Assembly: GCF_900143205.1 (NCBI RefSeq)
Contig: NZ_FRDH01000013.1
Coordinates: 39,086-103,085 of the forward strand
Source: Butyrivibrio hungatei DSM 14810
Lineage (GTDB): Bacteria > Bacillota > Clostridia > Lachnospirales > Lachnospiraceae
Length of the DNA stretch: 64,000 nucleotides
Reading direction: 5' to 3'
Position numbers and translations under genes: made by a program. A model generated the notes under the pieces. That model ran no database searches, was not told the DNA's origin, and saw nothing but the letters and a program-made list of their open reading frames with translations. Position 1 is the first letter of the stretch; every line of letters begins with the position of its first letter. This document shows positions 43,494 through 53,301 of the stretch, one piece after another.

Positions 43494-45029
43494 CTAGAAA
43501 GTATATGGCTCTGAATCATATTCAACAGCCTCTTTGCCATAAAAGACTCTTGTGCCTTCCTTCCAGTCTGCAGCCCCGTGAGGGAAGAGGCAGTCAGGAT
43601 CAACAGCTATAGGAGAAACATAAACAACCTCATCCTCAGCTTCTAATTTTTGGATATTAAGCGCCATCTGATATCCATAATACTCAGCAGTTCCATTCTG
43701 AATGCTGTGAATAGCACTTCCAGTTAAGAACTTTGACTGATTCTCTACAGTAAGAGCCTTGTAGGAAGTAACAACCAAGATTACTGAAACAACTGCTACG
43801 CAGATATTGAATATAGGAGTGTAAACTCTAACGCCCTTCTGATAAAGCCATCCGCAGTAATAGAGCACATTTACAAATAAAAGTAAGATAAACTCAAGAT
43901 ATACGTCATTAGCTACTCTAAGGACATTTAAATTCTCATCGATGTAAGGAAGCGAAACCTGTGCCTCACCAAGATATGCAAATGGTGCGTACAGAGCACA
44001 TAACAGGCAATAGCTTGCAAGTGTCACAAGGCCAGGAAGTTTAAACTTAAAGTTTACACCCTCAAGAGCATTTTCTTTTACAAAGGCATACCAGATAACA
44101 GCCACCATTATGAGAATATATGCAACTGTCATGCCCCAGAAGTGTCTCTTGATGAACTCTGTTCCTAGGACAAAAGAGTTCCTAACAGTAATAAACACGC
44201 TATTATTGTGAGATCCAGCTGTGACCATTCTCTTAGAATTTCCCACAGCTCCAAGATTCACAGCAGTTCCAATGATATAAACGATTCCCATTGGAAGAGC
44301 ACTTAATAGTCCGTCGTATTTCTTTTCCCCAAAGATAAGTTCATACAAAAAGCTCATGGCTGCAAGGATCACAATAGTTAAGAGGCCGCCAAATACAGTT
44401 ACGTTGTTGGTACCTGCTGCCAGGAAGCCCACTATACTGATGAGTGCGCAGTGCAGAGTCTTTTTGGATGAATTTCTAAGGTCATGTACGTAATATATCA
44501 AAAGAGCTATAAACAGTACGAAGAGCGCATGCCCAAAGGTGTAGTGCACAGCACTATTGTACCAGGTGAAGGCTTCTGCCTTGCCATCTACTCCCTCTAT
44601 ACTCAGCATAACTGTGAACACATAGATCAGCCATTTTGCTGACTTGGAGGCACTAAATACCTTGTTAAAAAGAACTGTCACCAGTACGTAGTATGAGATC
44701 AATATTGATCCCAGCATAAATACGCCAGTTAAGTGATAGAGCTTAATGCTAAAGACCGCAGGCTGCAGGGCCATGAGGAAACATGAAGTATATGTTCCCT
44801 GCCATGTCATGTACGAGTCCTTCATAGTAGAAAACGCCATTGCAATTGTCTTAAACACATTGTGGGTGCTGACAAATACAGCTCTTGCCTCAGATGCGTA
44901 AGAGAAATCATCTGCCCATGGGTAGGCAAATTTGGATACCCAGATGAAGGGGATCAACAGGATGATAAGGGCCACCACTGAAACAATCGCTAAAACATTG
45001 ATACTATTTAATCTTTTTCTACTATTCAT
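43494..45029 (-). CDS. Polytopic membrane protein, DUF6056-like
   Basis: A 511-residue protein with around eleven membrane segments. AYPWADDFSYASEA early and EAFTWYNSAVHYTFG later mark it as a paralog of the proteins at 1744 and 34185. The C-terminal soluble part (~440-511) is short. It follows the frameshifted DUF6020-like gene by 16 bases. Probably part of lipid-linked glycan decoration; function unproven. Confidence 0.7.
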   Translation of the reverse strand: MNSRKRLNSINVLAIVSVVALIILLIPFIWVSKFAYPWADDFSYASEARAVFVSTHNVFKTIAMAFSTMKDSYMTWQGTYTSCFLMALQPAVFSIKLYHLTGVFMLGSILISYYVLVTVLFNKVFSASKSAKWLIYVFTVMLSIEGVDGKAEAFTWYNSAVHYTFGHALFVLFIALLIYYVHDLRNSSKKTLHCALISIVGFLAAGTNNVTVFGGLLTIVILAAMSFLYELIFGEKKYDGLLSALPMGIVYIIGTAVNLGAVGNSKRMVTAGSHNNSVFITVRNSFVLGTEFIKRHFWGMTVAYILIMVAVIWYAFVKENALEGVNFKFKLPGLVTLASYCLLCALYAPFAYLGEAQVSLPYIDENLNVLRVANDVYLEFILLLFVNVLYYCGWLYQKGVRVYTPIFNICVAVVSVILVVTSYKALTVENQSKFLTGSAIHSIQNGTAEYYGYQMALNIQKLEAEDEVVYVSPIAVDPDCLFPHGAADWKEGTRVFYGKEAVEYDSEPYTF

Positions 45030-45045
45030 TCTTTCTTATCCTTTT

Positions 45046-46766
45046 CTATTCACGGCACACACACGCCAGAAACAGAAAAGGAACACATAAGAAACTTGAA
45101 TACGCATATCTAAACTCCGCAAATACCGGAGTAGCAAGCATTAGCGTCAATATATTTATTGCAAGAGGTAACGTCATTGCCACAATAACTTTATCTCCTC
45201 TTACAATTCCCTCATTCATCACTAACATGATAAGCCATGTTTGTAGGCCTATACATAGAAAAGGAATCAATAAAGGAATGCGTTGCCATAGCCACAGATA
45301 TTCACACATAAGCCTGTGGATCATCTCAGATGGATACTCTCTGTATATGCCAAGGTCGTTTAAGACGACACCTTGTTCCCAACGCCAGTAGTTGTATCCA
45401 CCATTCCAATAGCCTCTGGTCTCATCTATCCAAGCTTTTATGTATTCCAAAGGATGTTCCACACCCAATTCAATGTATAAACCAAAATATTCATTTAAAT
45501 TGTCTTGCAGCGCCTTAACATCGCCATTTTCCCTAATATATTCCTTAGTCGGGTCCGCAAAGTAAGGCAGGTATACTTGTCTTAAGCCATCTCTATACCC
45601 CCCCCGAACAGTTTTTCGGCTATTTTATCTTGATTATCCGTTAATTCATATCCATCTACTATTACTCTGACAACTTGTTGCATAGGTACTCCTACTTTCT
45701 CCAGATAGTCAGGAGAAACTGCATTCAATTCATTTTTCATCATCGGTGTTATTGCTAAAGAAAAAACTGCTATAATCGACATGATCATCAGTTCAGCCTT
45801 CTTTTTATTCTTAAACATGATCGCAAATATTACAGCACATGCCAGAAATATCATCATTCCGTTATTTCTCAAAAGACATATTCCAAAAGAGCTTACAGAA
45901 AAAATTATAGAATCGCAAAGTGTTTTTTCTGATCTTGATAATCTATATACTGCCACTATAAAAAGTAAGATACACAGACTAAACAATGTATCTTTTCTCA
46001 TAGATACAGAAAACTCAATGTTGTAAGGAAGTATAGCATAAACCACCTCTGTAATAACTGCGATTTTCTTGCAATTGCCACCCATCTCATAAATAGTCAT
46101 AAAAAGATATGCAAAGACAGCTGCAACACACAAAATCTGGAACACAGAATAAGCCGCAACCCCAGCATTAGCTGAGCCAAAGATTTCGGCTCCAAATCCA
46201 AAGAACAGCTTAATCATTAACGTATGTGCAAGCGGATGGTGGTCTGAATATGCATTATCCCTGATCATTCTCAACTGATGAATTGCATCCGGAGATACTA
46301 TTCCAGGATAATTAAAGAGAAATAAGATAAGCAGGTAAAATACAGATATACCTGTAAATGAGAGCCAGAAGAATCTGGCTAGAGAAACTTTCTTCTCATT
46401 ACCTTCTGAGATTACTACCAATCCTTTATCAACTATTTGATGCCCAAGTTCAAATACACTTGTGTAAACATAGACACCGCCAAGTATCATGAATACAGCT
46501 GACACTCCAGTATAGAGAATATAAAACGCCTTACCCGTTCCCTCATAGAAGTTTAGCACTGTCTCGTAATTTGCTAGTACCACCATAAGTGAAAACAGAC
46601 TTCCAAAAAGCCCAGTGCTTTTTGCTGTTTTATCAGCAAGTTTCTTACTAAAACTAAAAAGCGCAGCACCACCCAGAAGCAGGTAAACCCAATAGTAAGA
46701 ATCGGTATTAACCAGTACCATGAGCCAATATATAATTGTTATAATCTTAAATACATTCTTTTTCAT
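45046..46766 (-). pseudogene. DUF6020-like membrane protein interrupted by a frameshift at a G8 tract
   Basis: The 5' part (46766-45582, 394 residues, about nine membrane segments) has SPDAIHQLRMIRDNAYSDHHPLAHT and SVSMRKDTLFS, landmarks of DUF6020-type proteins. It ends KLFGGGIEMA-stop just after eight G on the coding strand (45598-45605). The other frame continues without a stop as YRDGLRQVYLPYF to a 140-residue end with three more helices, finishing at 45046. Removing two G or adding one restores a ~572-residue protein. It is either phase-variable, a decayed gene or a sequencing error in the tract. Its ATG overlaps the stop of the HNH gene (ATGA). Confidence 0.8.
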
Positions 46767-47428
46767 TCTTCATCTATTAAGCCATAAACATCAGGATACA
46801 AATCCTTATTCTCACGGATGTAGCTTCTCTTGAAAGCGGCGTACTCCGACTCTCTACTCAATAAAGCTTTAAGAGTATCTTCGTAGTCTTTATTACTTGA
46901 ATCATCGATGTAGTTATTTATAGCGTTAAACAACAAATTCATTTGAATAAAGACGCCCTTTACTCTATTGTCACAAGCTGCTAGTCTGATTCCAGTATTT
47001 GTCAGATTGTAAACATCATTTAGCAAATCTGCTGTCACCTTGGCTGATCTCTTTTTCTTATTCACAGGCTCAATCTGAATACTTTCATCAGCTGCAACAA
47101 AAACCAAAAGTTCTTCGGGATCAACCTTACAGCAATCAATGATATTTTTGCTATAGTAATATTTGTTTTTTACATTATTGCAATGTCCACATGACCAAAA
47201 AAGATTATTCCAATCATATTTTCTTTTTAGATTTTTACCATTTTGATGTGGTAATCTGTGCTCTACCTCTGGATCTTGAAGTCCCTTAGTTTCGCACAAA
47301 TAGCATTTATCATGAAAATCTTCTCTCAGCCTATCTATTACGTCTTCTCTTCTATAACTGCCCTTCCCCTTCTTTTTTGCAATTTGAAGAGACTTAGGTG
47401 CTGGTTTACTTCTCTCTATCTTAACCAT
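46763..47428 (-). CDS. ptuB: HNH endonuclease, PtuB-like (Septu-type defence)
   Basis: A 221-residue protein with a zinc-type HNH core: CYLC (42-45), EVEHRLPH (54-61), WNNLFWSCGHCNN (C80 and C83). This pattern, with an AAA ATPase gene directly before it, matches the PtuB nuclease of the Septu anti-phage system. TAATG links it to the ATPase stop. No reverse transcriptase is nearby, so it is not the retron version. It overlaps the downstream DUF6020-like gene by four bases. Confidence 0.8.
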   Translation of the reverse strand: MVKIERSKPAPKSLQIAKKKGKGSYRREDVIDRLREDFHDKCYLCETKGLQDPEVEHRLPHQNGKNLKRKYDWNNLFWSCGHCNNVKNKYYYSKNIIDCCKVDPEELLVFVAADESIQIEPVNKKKRSAKVTADLLNDVYNLTNTGIRLAACDNRVKGVFIQMNLLFNAINNYIDDSSNKDYEDTLKALLSRESEYAAFKRSYIRENKDLYPDVYGLIDEE

Positions 47429-48678
47429 TATTTCTTATTCCTTGCCTTAAACTCTAGCTTTAACCTTTTATACTCTGTCAAAAAAGAAACAGCTAAATAA
47501 TCTGGAATTTCATCTAAATAAAACTCAAGTTTAGCTTTTCTTTCCAAATCAGAGTTTGATAATTCATTTTGTTGAAGCAGCTTTTTGTACTCTTCAAATT
47601 TGTCCCTTAAATTCTTGGATAACTCATCCGCTTTAAAGTAACTCTCTACAATACCGCTATATGGCACATTTGAAAGACCATTTTCAACGTATGTTCTATT
47701 TTCAAGATCGTAAATTACAGCATTTTCAACGCTTCCAAGAATAAATGGAGAATGCGTAGATACAACAAACTGTACATTAGGAAACATCGCTGTTAACAAT
47801 TTCATTACTGTTCTCTGAAGTTCCAAGTGAAGATGTGTTTCTATTTCGTCTATCAAAACAATACCTGGCATATCATATTTGAAAGTTCCGCCAGTGTACC
47901 TTTCCATTCTGATCATCAAATCAACAGCAATATCCAATACTGCTGCATAACCATCTGAAAGCGTATTAAAGTCAAATGGTTCTTTACCATCTTGATGAAT
48001 CGAAAAAAGGAATGTTTCTTCATCAAATACGAGCTTCGTTGACTCGTCTTCAAAAACATCTTTCAAAAAATCATCAAATCTTTCAAACCACTTATATATA
48101 TCATTAGCCCTTGCTACTCTACCTGAATTAAGAGCAAGTGCTGCTGTCATTTTCATATCAAGAAGATACTTGATGAAGTCTTTTCTTGGCTCATCATCAA
48201 CAGAATAGTAGTTTTTAAGCTTCACCTTCTCAACGCTTTTTGGAACAATTGAGGAAAAGACTCTGTTTGCTCTGTAGTATGCGACAATATACTCATTATC
48301 CATGAAGTAAGCGTTCATATCATCATATGGCTCTGAAAAAACTATCGTCAGACCATGTTTTGCAGATTCTAACTCGGCATCGGCATTTTCAAGTCCTTGC
48401 CTTGTTTTTTCTAAAGTACTGAGAGAGGCATTCTCCATCTGCGCTTTTTCATAATTACTTCTATTCAATTTAATCCAATTTTCAAGTTCTTTATATCCGT
48501 CATGCAATGCCAGGTATTCTATATGCCCTGCCATTGCGTCTAGAAGACTGGTTTTACCGCTTCCATTCTTACCAGTAATCAATATATGCTTTTTCTCTTT
48601 GTCAGATACTTTAATATCGATGTTCTCTAAATTTCTAACTTTATCAATATGTATATTCTTGATGTATAAATCGAACAT
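47428..48678 (-). CDS. ptuA: AAA/ABC-type ATPase, PtuA-like (Septu-type defence)
   Basis: A 416-residue ATPase: Walker A GKNGSGKTS (36-44), a coiled-coil-like middle (~80-110), Walker B GIVLIDEIETHLHLELQ (~275) and STHSPFILGS (~305). It belongs to the OLD/RecF-like group found in PtuA. With the HNH nuclease it would form a complex that degrades nucleic acid during phage infection. ATG 48678 is chosen because AGGAG is close upstream. The sequence before it has TATACT/TATATG promoter-like words, suggesting its own transcription. Confidence 0.82.
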   Translation of the reverse strand: MFDLYIKNIHIDKVRNLENIDIKVSDKEKKHILITGKNGSGKTSLLDAMAGHIEYLALHDGYKELENWIKLNRSNYEKAQMENASLSTLEKTRQGLENADAELESAKHGLTIVFSEPYDDMNAYFMDNEYIVAYYRANRVFSSIVPKSVEKVKLKNYYSVDDEPRKDFIKYLLDMKMTAALALNSGRVARANDIYKWFERFDDFLKDVFEDESTKLVFDEETFLFSIHQDGKEPFDFNTLSDGYAAVLDIAVDLMIRMERYTGGTFKYDMPGIVLIDEIETHLHLELQRTVMKLLTAMFPNVQFVVSTHSPFILGSVENAVIYDLENRTYVENGLSNVPYSGIVESYFKADELSKNLRDKFEEYKKLLQQNELSNSDLERKAKLEFYLDEIPDYLAVSFLTEYKRLKLEFKARNKK

Positions 48679-48693
48679 CCTGCTCCTCCGCAT

Positions 48694-48809
48694 ATTTCAT
48701 TCATTATCAAACATTATCACTTAACTAATACATATATAGTATATCAGACTATGCTCAATCCGTTTAGTTTACACATTTATGCTGTTTTATTTTATACTTG
48801 TGTACTGGT
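48694..48809 (-). promoter_or_regulatory. A/T-rich leader with promoter-like words before the Septu-like module
   Basis: On the minus strand TAAACG, a 17-bp spacer and TATACT can be drawn, and TTGAGC with TATATG at 16 bp is an alternative. Neither is strong. No terminator follows the preceding GT4 gene stop at 48810. Confidence 0.3.
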
Positions 48810-50042
48810 TTACCCTATAACCCTATAATACTCTTCCAAGCACTCCACGTTGCCATAGTTCTTGCTCATATCAATCACCATATCCTCACTAAGTGCCGTC
48901 TTAATTGCCTCAGCCACAGCCTCTGGCTCATACTCCACAACCTTAATAGGATAATCTCCAACCTGATCCATGATAGTGTCGTACTTAGTAGCTACAATCT
49001 TCTTGTGAAGAATCTTGGCTTCATCAAGTACTACAGACTTTCCTTCAAAAAGAGACGTCTGAACTATAACATCCGCCCCCTTGATATATGGATATGGATT
49101 AGATCTGATGCCAAGAAGCTTAACAGTATCCTGAAGTCCAGCTTCGGACACCTTAGAAACTAGCTCCTGCCTCAGTTCTCCATCCCCAAGCACAAACCAG
49201 TTAAAAGAAACACCTTTATCCTTGAGAGCCTTAGCAATAGGAATGATCCTGTCAAAGGCTTTCTGCTGAGTAAGTCTGCCGATGGATAAGAGCACATGCT
49301 TTCTAGCATTCACACCCCCATTATCATCCTTATGGACGTCACTACCCTCCGCATACTTCTCCGGCGTAAACTCCTCTGCAAACTTCTCAATAACTTCCAC
49401 CGAATTGATATTAGGTAATTCCACAACCTTATCTGCCAGCTTAGGGAAATTCTTCTTTAGCACATCCACGCACTTATCAGAGATGGTAACTATATTATCA
49501 AGCCCGGCAAAGTACTTCTCATCAAAATCCCTGTCACCGGCAATCTTCTCATAGTCATTGTGGATCCAGCCAATCTTCCTGTCAGCGCTGACCTTATCCA
49601 CAAGATAATAAATAGGTTCGCCTTCGAGATAGGCCATAGCACAGTCGTAGTGACCAGTCAGTTCCTCGATGACCTTGCTGTAGGAATTTTCCCATCTCTG
49701 CTGCTCTGCAGTAGGACGGTCCAGCTTCTTTATCTTCTTGTAGTAGAGCGTTGACCAAACTCTTCTAACAACAAAAGGAATTCCATGCAGGAAATCTCGA
49801 TGCAATCCATCAGATGCCGTACCAAGCGAGAACTTCGCCATATTGTACATGTAGAACAGAACCTTATCCTGCTCCAGGATTCTCACATCCTCAGGTACAT
49901 ACTTAAGAAACGCTCCTTCCCTCTTTAAAAGAAGCAGGTCCACCGTGTACCTGCTCCTATCATATGAACTCAAGAAATTTATTAAGCTTCGCTCTGCGCC
50001 ACCTGCATCAAGCTTGGTGGTGATTATCAAGAGACTCTTCAC
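48810..50042 (-). CDS. GT4-family glycosyltransferase
   Basis: A 410-residue GT-B enzyme: DAGGAERSLINFLSSY at the N-terminus (acceptor side), GRLTQQKAFDRII, FVLGDGELRQEL, and SLFEGKSVVLDEAK carrying the E-x7-E motif of retaining GT4 enzymes. It should add a sugar to the growing lipid-linked unit in the cytoplasm. It overlaps the pyruvyl transferase gene by four bases. Donor unknown; a GDP-mannose or UDP-sugar would both fit. Confidence 0.9.
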   Translation of the reverse strand: MKSLLIITTKLDAGGAERSLINFLSSYDRSRYTVDLLLLKREGAFLKYVPEDVRILEQDKVLFYMYNMAKFSLGTASDGLHRDFLHGIPFVVRRVWSTLYYKKIKKLDRPTAEQQRWENSYSKVIEELTGHYDCAMAYLEGEPIYYLVDKVSADRKIGWIHNDYEKIAGDRDFDEKYFAGLDNIVTISDKCVDVLKKNFPKLADKVVELPNINSVEVIEKFAEEFTPEKYAEGSDVHKDDNGGVNARKHVLLSIGRLTQQKAFDRIIPIAKALKDKGVSFNWFVLGDGELRQELVSKVSEAGLQDTVKLLGIRSNPYPYIKGADVIVQTSLFEGKSVVLDEAKILHKKIVATKYDTIMDQVGDYPIKVVEYEPEAVAEAIKTALSEDMVIDMSKNYGNVECLEEYYRVIG

Positions 50043-51082
50043 TTTCGCTCATCTCCTTTAAACTGATCCTTCCACCTCTTGATATTCTCAGTTGGTAAAA
50101 GAATCTCCGTCTTAACTTCACTATTTATCATGCCTTCCAGCTTATCTGACACATCTTCACGAGAAATGATAGGAAGATTAGTATCCTTTCCCATTTCCTT
50201 GGCTCTATTGTCGATAGCAACGATAATAGTCCTATGTCCCAGATTTAAAGCATGGATTCCCGCATGAAGTCTTGTGCCCACAAAATCTAAATTACTCTCA
50301 GATTCCAGCACCTTAGTATATGCCTCATAGGTTGAATCAATCAGTTCCAAAGAACTCACATCACAGATAGATTCTAAATATCCTCTGTCCTTCTCACCCT
50401 GAATCCACACATAGACCTTCTCATAATTTTTCTTAAGGATATCAAGCATCGCTCTGTCACTGTCAGGATCTTTGTTGTAATCCGTAATAGTTGTTACAAC
50501 TGACTTGCCCTTACCAGTAGGAATTGACCCACAGTGCTTCTCATCAAGTCTCCACATAGTTGGGCAAGCTGTGAAAAGAACATTATTATAGCCAAAGGCT
50601 TTTAACTTCTCGTAAGTATATTTATCTCTAACAGAGTGCACCAAATCATTTGAAAAAATTTCATCAAAAATCTTCCTGGTATATCCAGAAAGCTCTCTAT
50701 CCTCGTAGTATTCCCAACCAAGGCCAAGGCCTACTACATTACTGATAGTCTTGCCTGCACCAAAGGGCATCTTCCACATGCTATGTTCCTGCATGTTGGA
50801 GTAGAGGATATTAGTTCCGCAAAAGATTGATAAAGGAGCCCTCTTAATAAACTCAGATACAGCAGGTCTCACATGGGTTGGAACATACTGCCTCTTAATA
50901 TCTGTGCCAAACACCTCATCAAGAATCAGGTTGCAATAATGCATGATGATGTAATCTCCTGCATTATCACTGCCCACGCTGGTATCAAATACGCGAATCA
51001 TGTCTGTCTCTACAGACTCTCCCACTGGGAAGTTATATGCTACCACATTTGAAATTGTATTAATGCACTTCCTAATTCCCAT
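50039..51082 (-). CDS. Polysaccharide pyruvyl transferase family protein (CsaB-like)
   Basis: A 347-residue protein. SDNAGDYIIMHYCN near the N-terminus, CGTNILYSN, and FVGTRLHAGIHAL late in the protein are typical of the PF04230 family. Members add pyruvate ketals to sugars from phosphoenolpyruvate, giving the polymer a negative charge. It is tightly packed between GT2 and GT4 genes, so the acceptor is probably the same lipid-linked unit. Confidence 0.87.
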   Translation of the reverse strand: MGIRKCINTISNVVAYNFPVGESVETDMIRVFDTSVGSDNAGDYIIMHYCNLILDEVFGTDIKRQYVPTHVRPAVSEFIKRAPLSIFCGTNILYSNMQEHSMWKMPFGAGKTISNVVGLGLGWEYYEDRELSGYTRKIFDEIFSNDLVHSVRDKYTYEKLKAFGYNNVLFTACPTMWRLDEKHCGSIPTGKGKSVVTTITDYNKDPDSDRAMLDILKKNYEKVYVWIQGEKDRGYLESICDVSSLELIDSTYEAYTKVLESESNLDFVGTRLHAGIHALNLGHRTIIVAIDNRAKEMGKDTNLPIISREDVSDKLEGMINSEVKTEILLPTENIKRWKDQFKGDERK

Positions 51083-51083
51083 A

Positions 51084-51743
51084 TCAGTCTAAGTGATCGA
51101 TGATCTCAACCTTGCCGGTTGTAAACCACTTCTTCACTTCCTCAATATCGATACCCATTCCTGCGGCATGCTTGAAGCCCTTACCGGACTTACCGCCGTA
51201 GTGATGAATCTTGTTCTCATGGTCTCTTACTGAAACGATAGACTTGCCCTCTTTGAGAACCAGGCTCTCAAGCTTAGTTACACCCCAGAACCAGGCAAAC
51301 TCCTCGTCCAGCTTGTACTTGTCGTAAAGCTCTCTATTTATCAGCATGCAATAGCCATCTGCCCTTATAGGCTCTGTCTCTACAACGCCATAAGATGAGA
51401 TACCGCCCTCAGCAGGATGGATAGAAACAAGCTTAGAAAGCCAGTCGTCAGAATTGATCCTGACATCACTGTTAAGGAGCAGTATCATATCTGCATCCTC
51501 TGAGCACATGGTACTTGCGATATTATTTCCCTTGGCAAAAAGAGAATTCTCAGGATTTAAAAACAGCTTATCAATGTATCCTTTAGATTCAAGCTTTTTT
51601 AATAACCTCTTTGTCCAAAACTTAGAAGCGTTATCCACAACGATAAGCTCGTAGTCTACGCCTGTAGTTCTCTTTACGGTTTCTACGCTCTCTTTTACAT
51701 ACTTTGGAGCATTATGTGTAAGCATCAAAATACTAATCTTCAT
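51084..51743 (-). CDS. GT2-family glycosyltransferase
   Basis: A 219-residue single-domain GT-A enzyme with ISILMLTHNAPKYV, IVVDNASKFWT, and LLLNSDVRI in place of the DxD motif. It has no membrane helices. Short rhamnosyl- or galactosyl-type GT2 enzymes look like this. It lies between a flippase and a pyruvyl transferase gene. Confidence 0.85.
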   Translation of the reverse strand: MKISILMLTHNAPKYVKESVETVKRTTGVDYELIVVDNASKFWTKRLLKKLESKGYIDKLFLNPENSLFAKGNNIASTMCSEDADMILLLNSDVRINSDDWLSKLVSIHPAEGGISSYGVVETEPIRADGYCMLINRELYDKYKLDEEFAWFWGVTKLESLVLKEGKSIVSVRDHENKIHHYGGKSGKGFKHAAGMGIDIEEVKKWFTTGKVEIIDHLD

Positions 51744-51749
51744 CTAAAA

Positions 51750-53279
51750 TTATGCCTCTTTTTTCTTTTTCAAAAATCTAAATGCCACGTCCCTCAGCAT
51801 CCTGTAGCCTTCAGTCTTCCTGTAGATAACAGCAACCGAAACCAGTGTTATAAGTCCAATGACAACTGCCTCTGCAAAAAAGACAAAGTAGCTGGTCATG
51901 GCAATATTAGATAATATCCACTTAAACAGTATAATATACAATATCGTAAGTGCCAAATTAAGTGCAACCGGCACCATAAACCTTGATAATCCCTGGTCAA
52001 AATAATCTTCGAACAAGATCTTTGGTTCATACCAAAAGTAGGTAGATACTCTTGAAATAGCAGAAGCTGCCACAACTCCGCCAATTCCAAAATAGATTCC
52101 AAGGACAATTGAAAGGATGATATTAAGCACAGCACATATAGCCATGATGTACTTGGTCTTAAGGTACATTCCCGTGGCCTCTCTAAAAGACCAGATAGGA
52201 TGGACCACGCCTCCAAGGTAGAAGTTAAGGATGATTGCCCAAACTGTCAGAGTATCCAGCATGTACTTTGGTCCAATCCACAGATGGATAAAGTCCTGGA
52301 TCAGCACGCCAAAGCATACAGTTGAAATAAAAGTAATGATAAGGCTGACACTCTGCATCATCTGGAAAACTTCGAAGGCTTTTTTCTTGGACTCTTTGGC
52401 TATAACATTACCAACGCTGGCGGTAACTGATGAATAGATAATGTCCACAAAGACCATGATAGAGTTGGCAATCAAAAGGTAGTTGGAATAAAAGCCCACA
52501 AACACCGTGCCAATGATCTTGGAAATAATGATGTTGTCAGTTCCACTAAGAAGAACTCCCGATGACTTGTACAGGAACATAGCCTTAACGTTGGAGAACA
52601 CTTCATCCTGTTCAGACTTTTCAAGGGCTTTTGGCTTTTCTTTTAGATATGGATAGAGCTTGTCTGCCTCCCTTGAGATAAAGATATTCTGGAAAAATGT
52701 GCAGAATACAATAACAGCAAGGTAAACAAAGTAGTTCCTGGTAATCACTAGTAGCGTGATCTGAAGCACATGCTTGATGATATTGAATATAATGTTGAAC
52801 CTGTAGACCACAAAGTTCTTTTGATCAGCTGTAATAAGCGATGACTTGTATACAAAAAGATATGACGCCACCGTATTAAGCACATAGATCAGGTAGTAAA
52901 TCTGCAGATGCTCGATCTCAGTCTCAGTGTTAACAAAAAAGTCCAGGAAAGGCGTCAGGGCCACACCCACAACAAACACAACTGCGGCAATATAGGTGTA
53001 CATCTTCCTGTAAAAGCCAATAAGACTGGAAATCTTGTCCTTGTCATCCTCAGCCAGGGGCTTATAAAAGCTATACGCCATAGACACACCAAGTCCAAGG
53101 TCCGCCAGAGACAGCATCATCAAGATATCAGAAAAGAGCCCACTTACACCAAGGAGCTCATCTGACAGGAACATGATGAATACTGTTCTGTTTATGAAAT
53201 TAAGGATGATAAGTATAATTCTGCTCAGCACACCATAGAAAGCGTTGCGAAGGGAATTATTAACTCTACTGGAATTCAT
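51750..53279 (-). CDS. Wzx-type flippase
   Basis: A 509-residue protein with twelve to fourteen membrane segments, early FLSDELLGVSGLFSDILMML and SLADLGLGVSMAYS as in many polysaccharide transporters. It should export the undecaprenyl-linked unit assembled by the neighbouring GT2 and GT4 enzymes. It is a different subfamily from the flippase at 21653. The ATG at 53279 is 22 bases after the acyltransferase stop. Confidence 0.87.
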   Translation of the reverse strand: MNSSRVNNSLRNAFYGVLSRIILIILNFINRTVFIMFLSDELLGVSGLFSDILMMLSLADLGLGVSMAYSFYKPLAEDDKDKISSLIGFYRKMYTYIAAVVFVVGVALTPFLDFFVNTETEIEHLQIYYLIYVLNTVASYLFVYKSSLITADQKNFVVYRFNIIFNIIKHVLQITLLVITRNYFVYLAVIVFCTFFQNIFISREADKLYPYLKEKPKALEKSEQDEVFSNVKAMFLYKSSGVLLSGTDNIIISKIIGTVFVGFYSNYLLIANSIMVFVDIIYSSVTASVGNVIAKESKKKAFEVFQMMQSVSLIITFISTVCFGVLIQDFIHLWIGPKYMLDTLTVWAIILNFYLGGVVHPIWSFREATGMYLKTKYIMAICAVLNIILSIVLGIYFGIGGVVAASAISRVSTYFWYEPKILFEDYFDQGLSRFMVPVALNLALTILYIILFKWILSNIAMTSYFVFFAEAVVIGLITLVSVAVIYRKTEGYRMLRDVAFRFLKKKKEA

Positions 53280-53301
53280 GAAATATTAGACTCCTAAATA
53301 C

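Noticed and set aside
46763..48678. Retron with PtuAB effector
   Set aside because: No reverse transcriptase gene or msr/msd-like structured stretch lies next to the ATPase and HNH genes.
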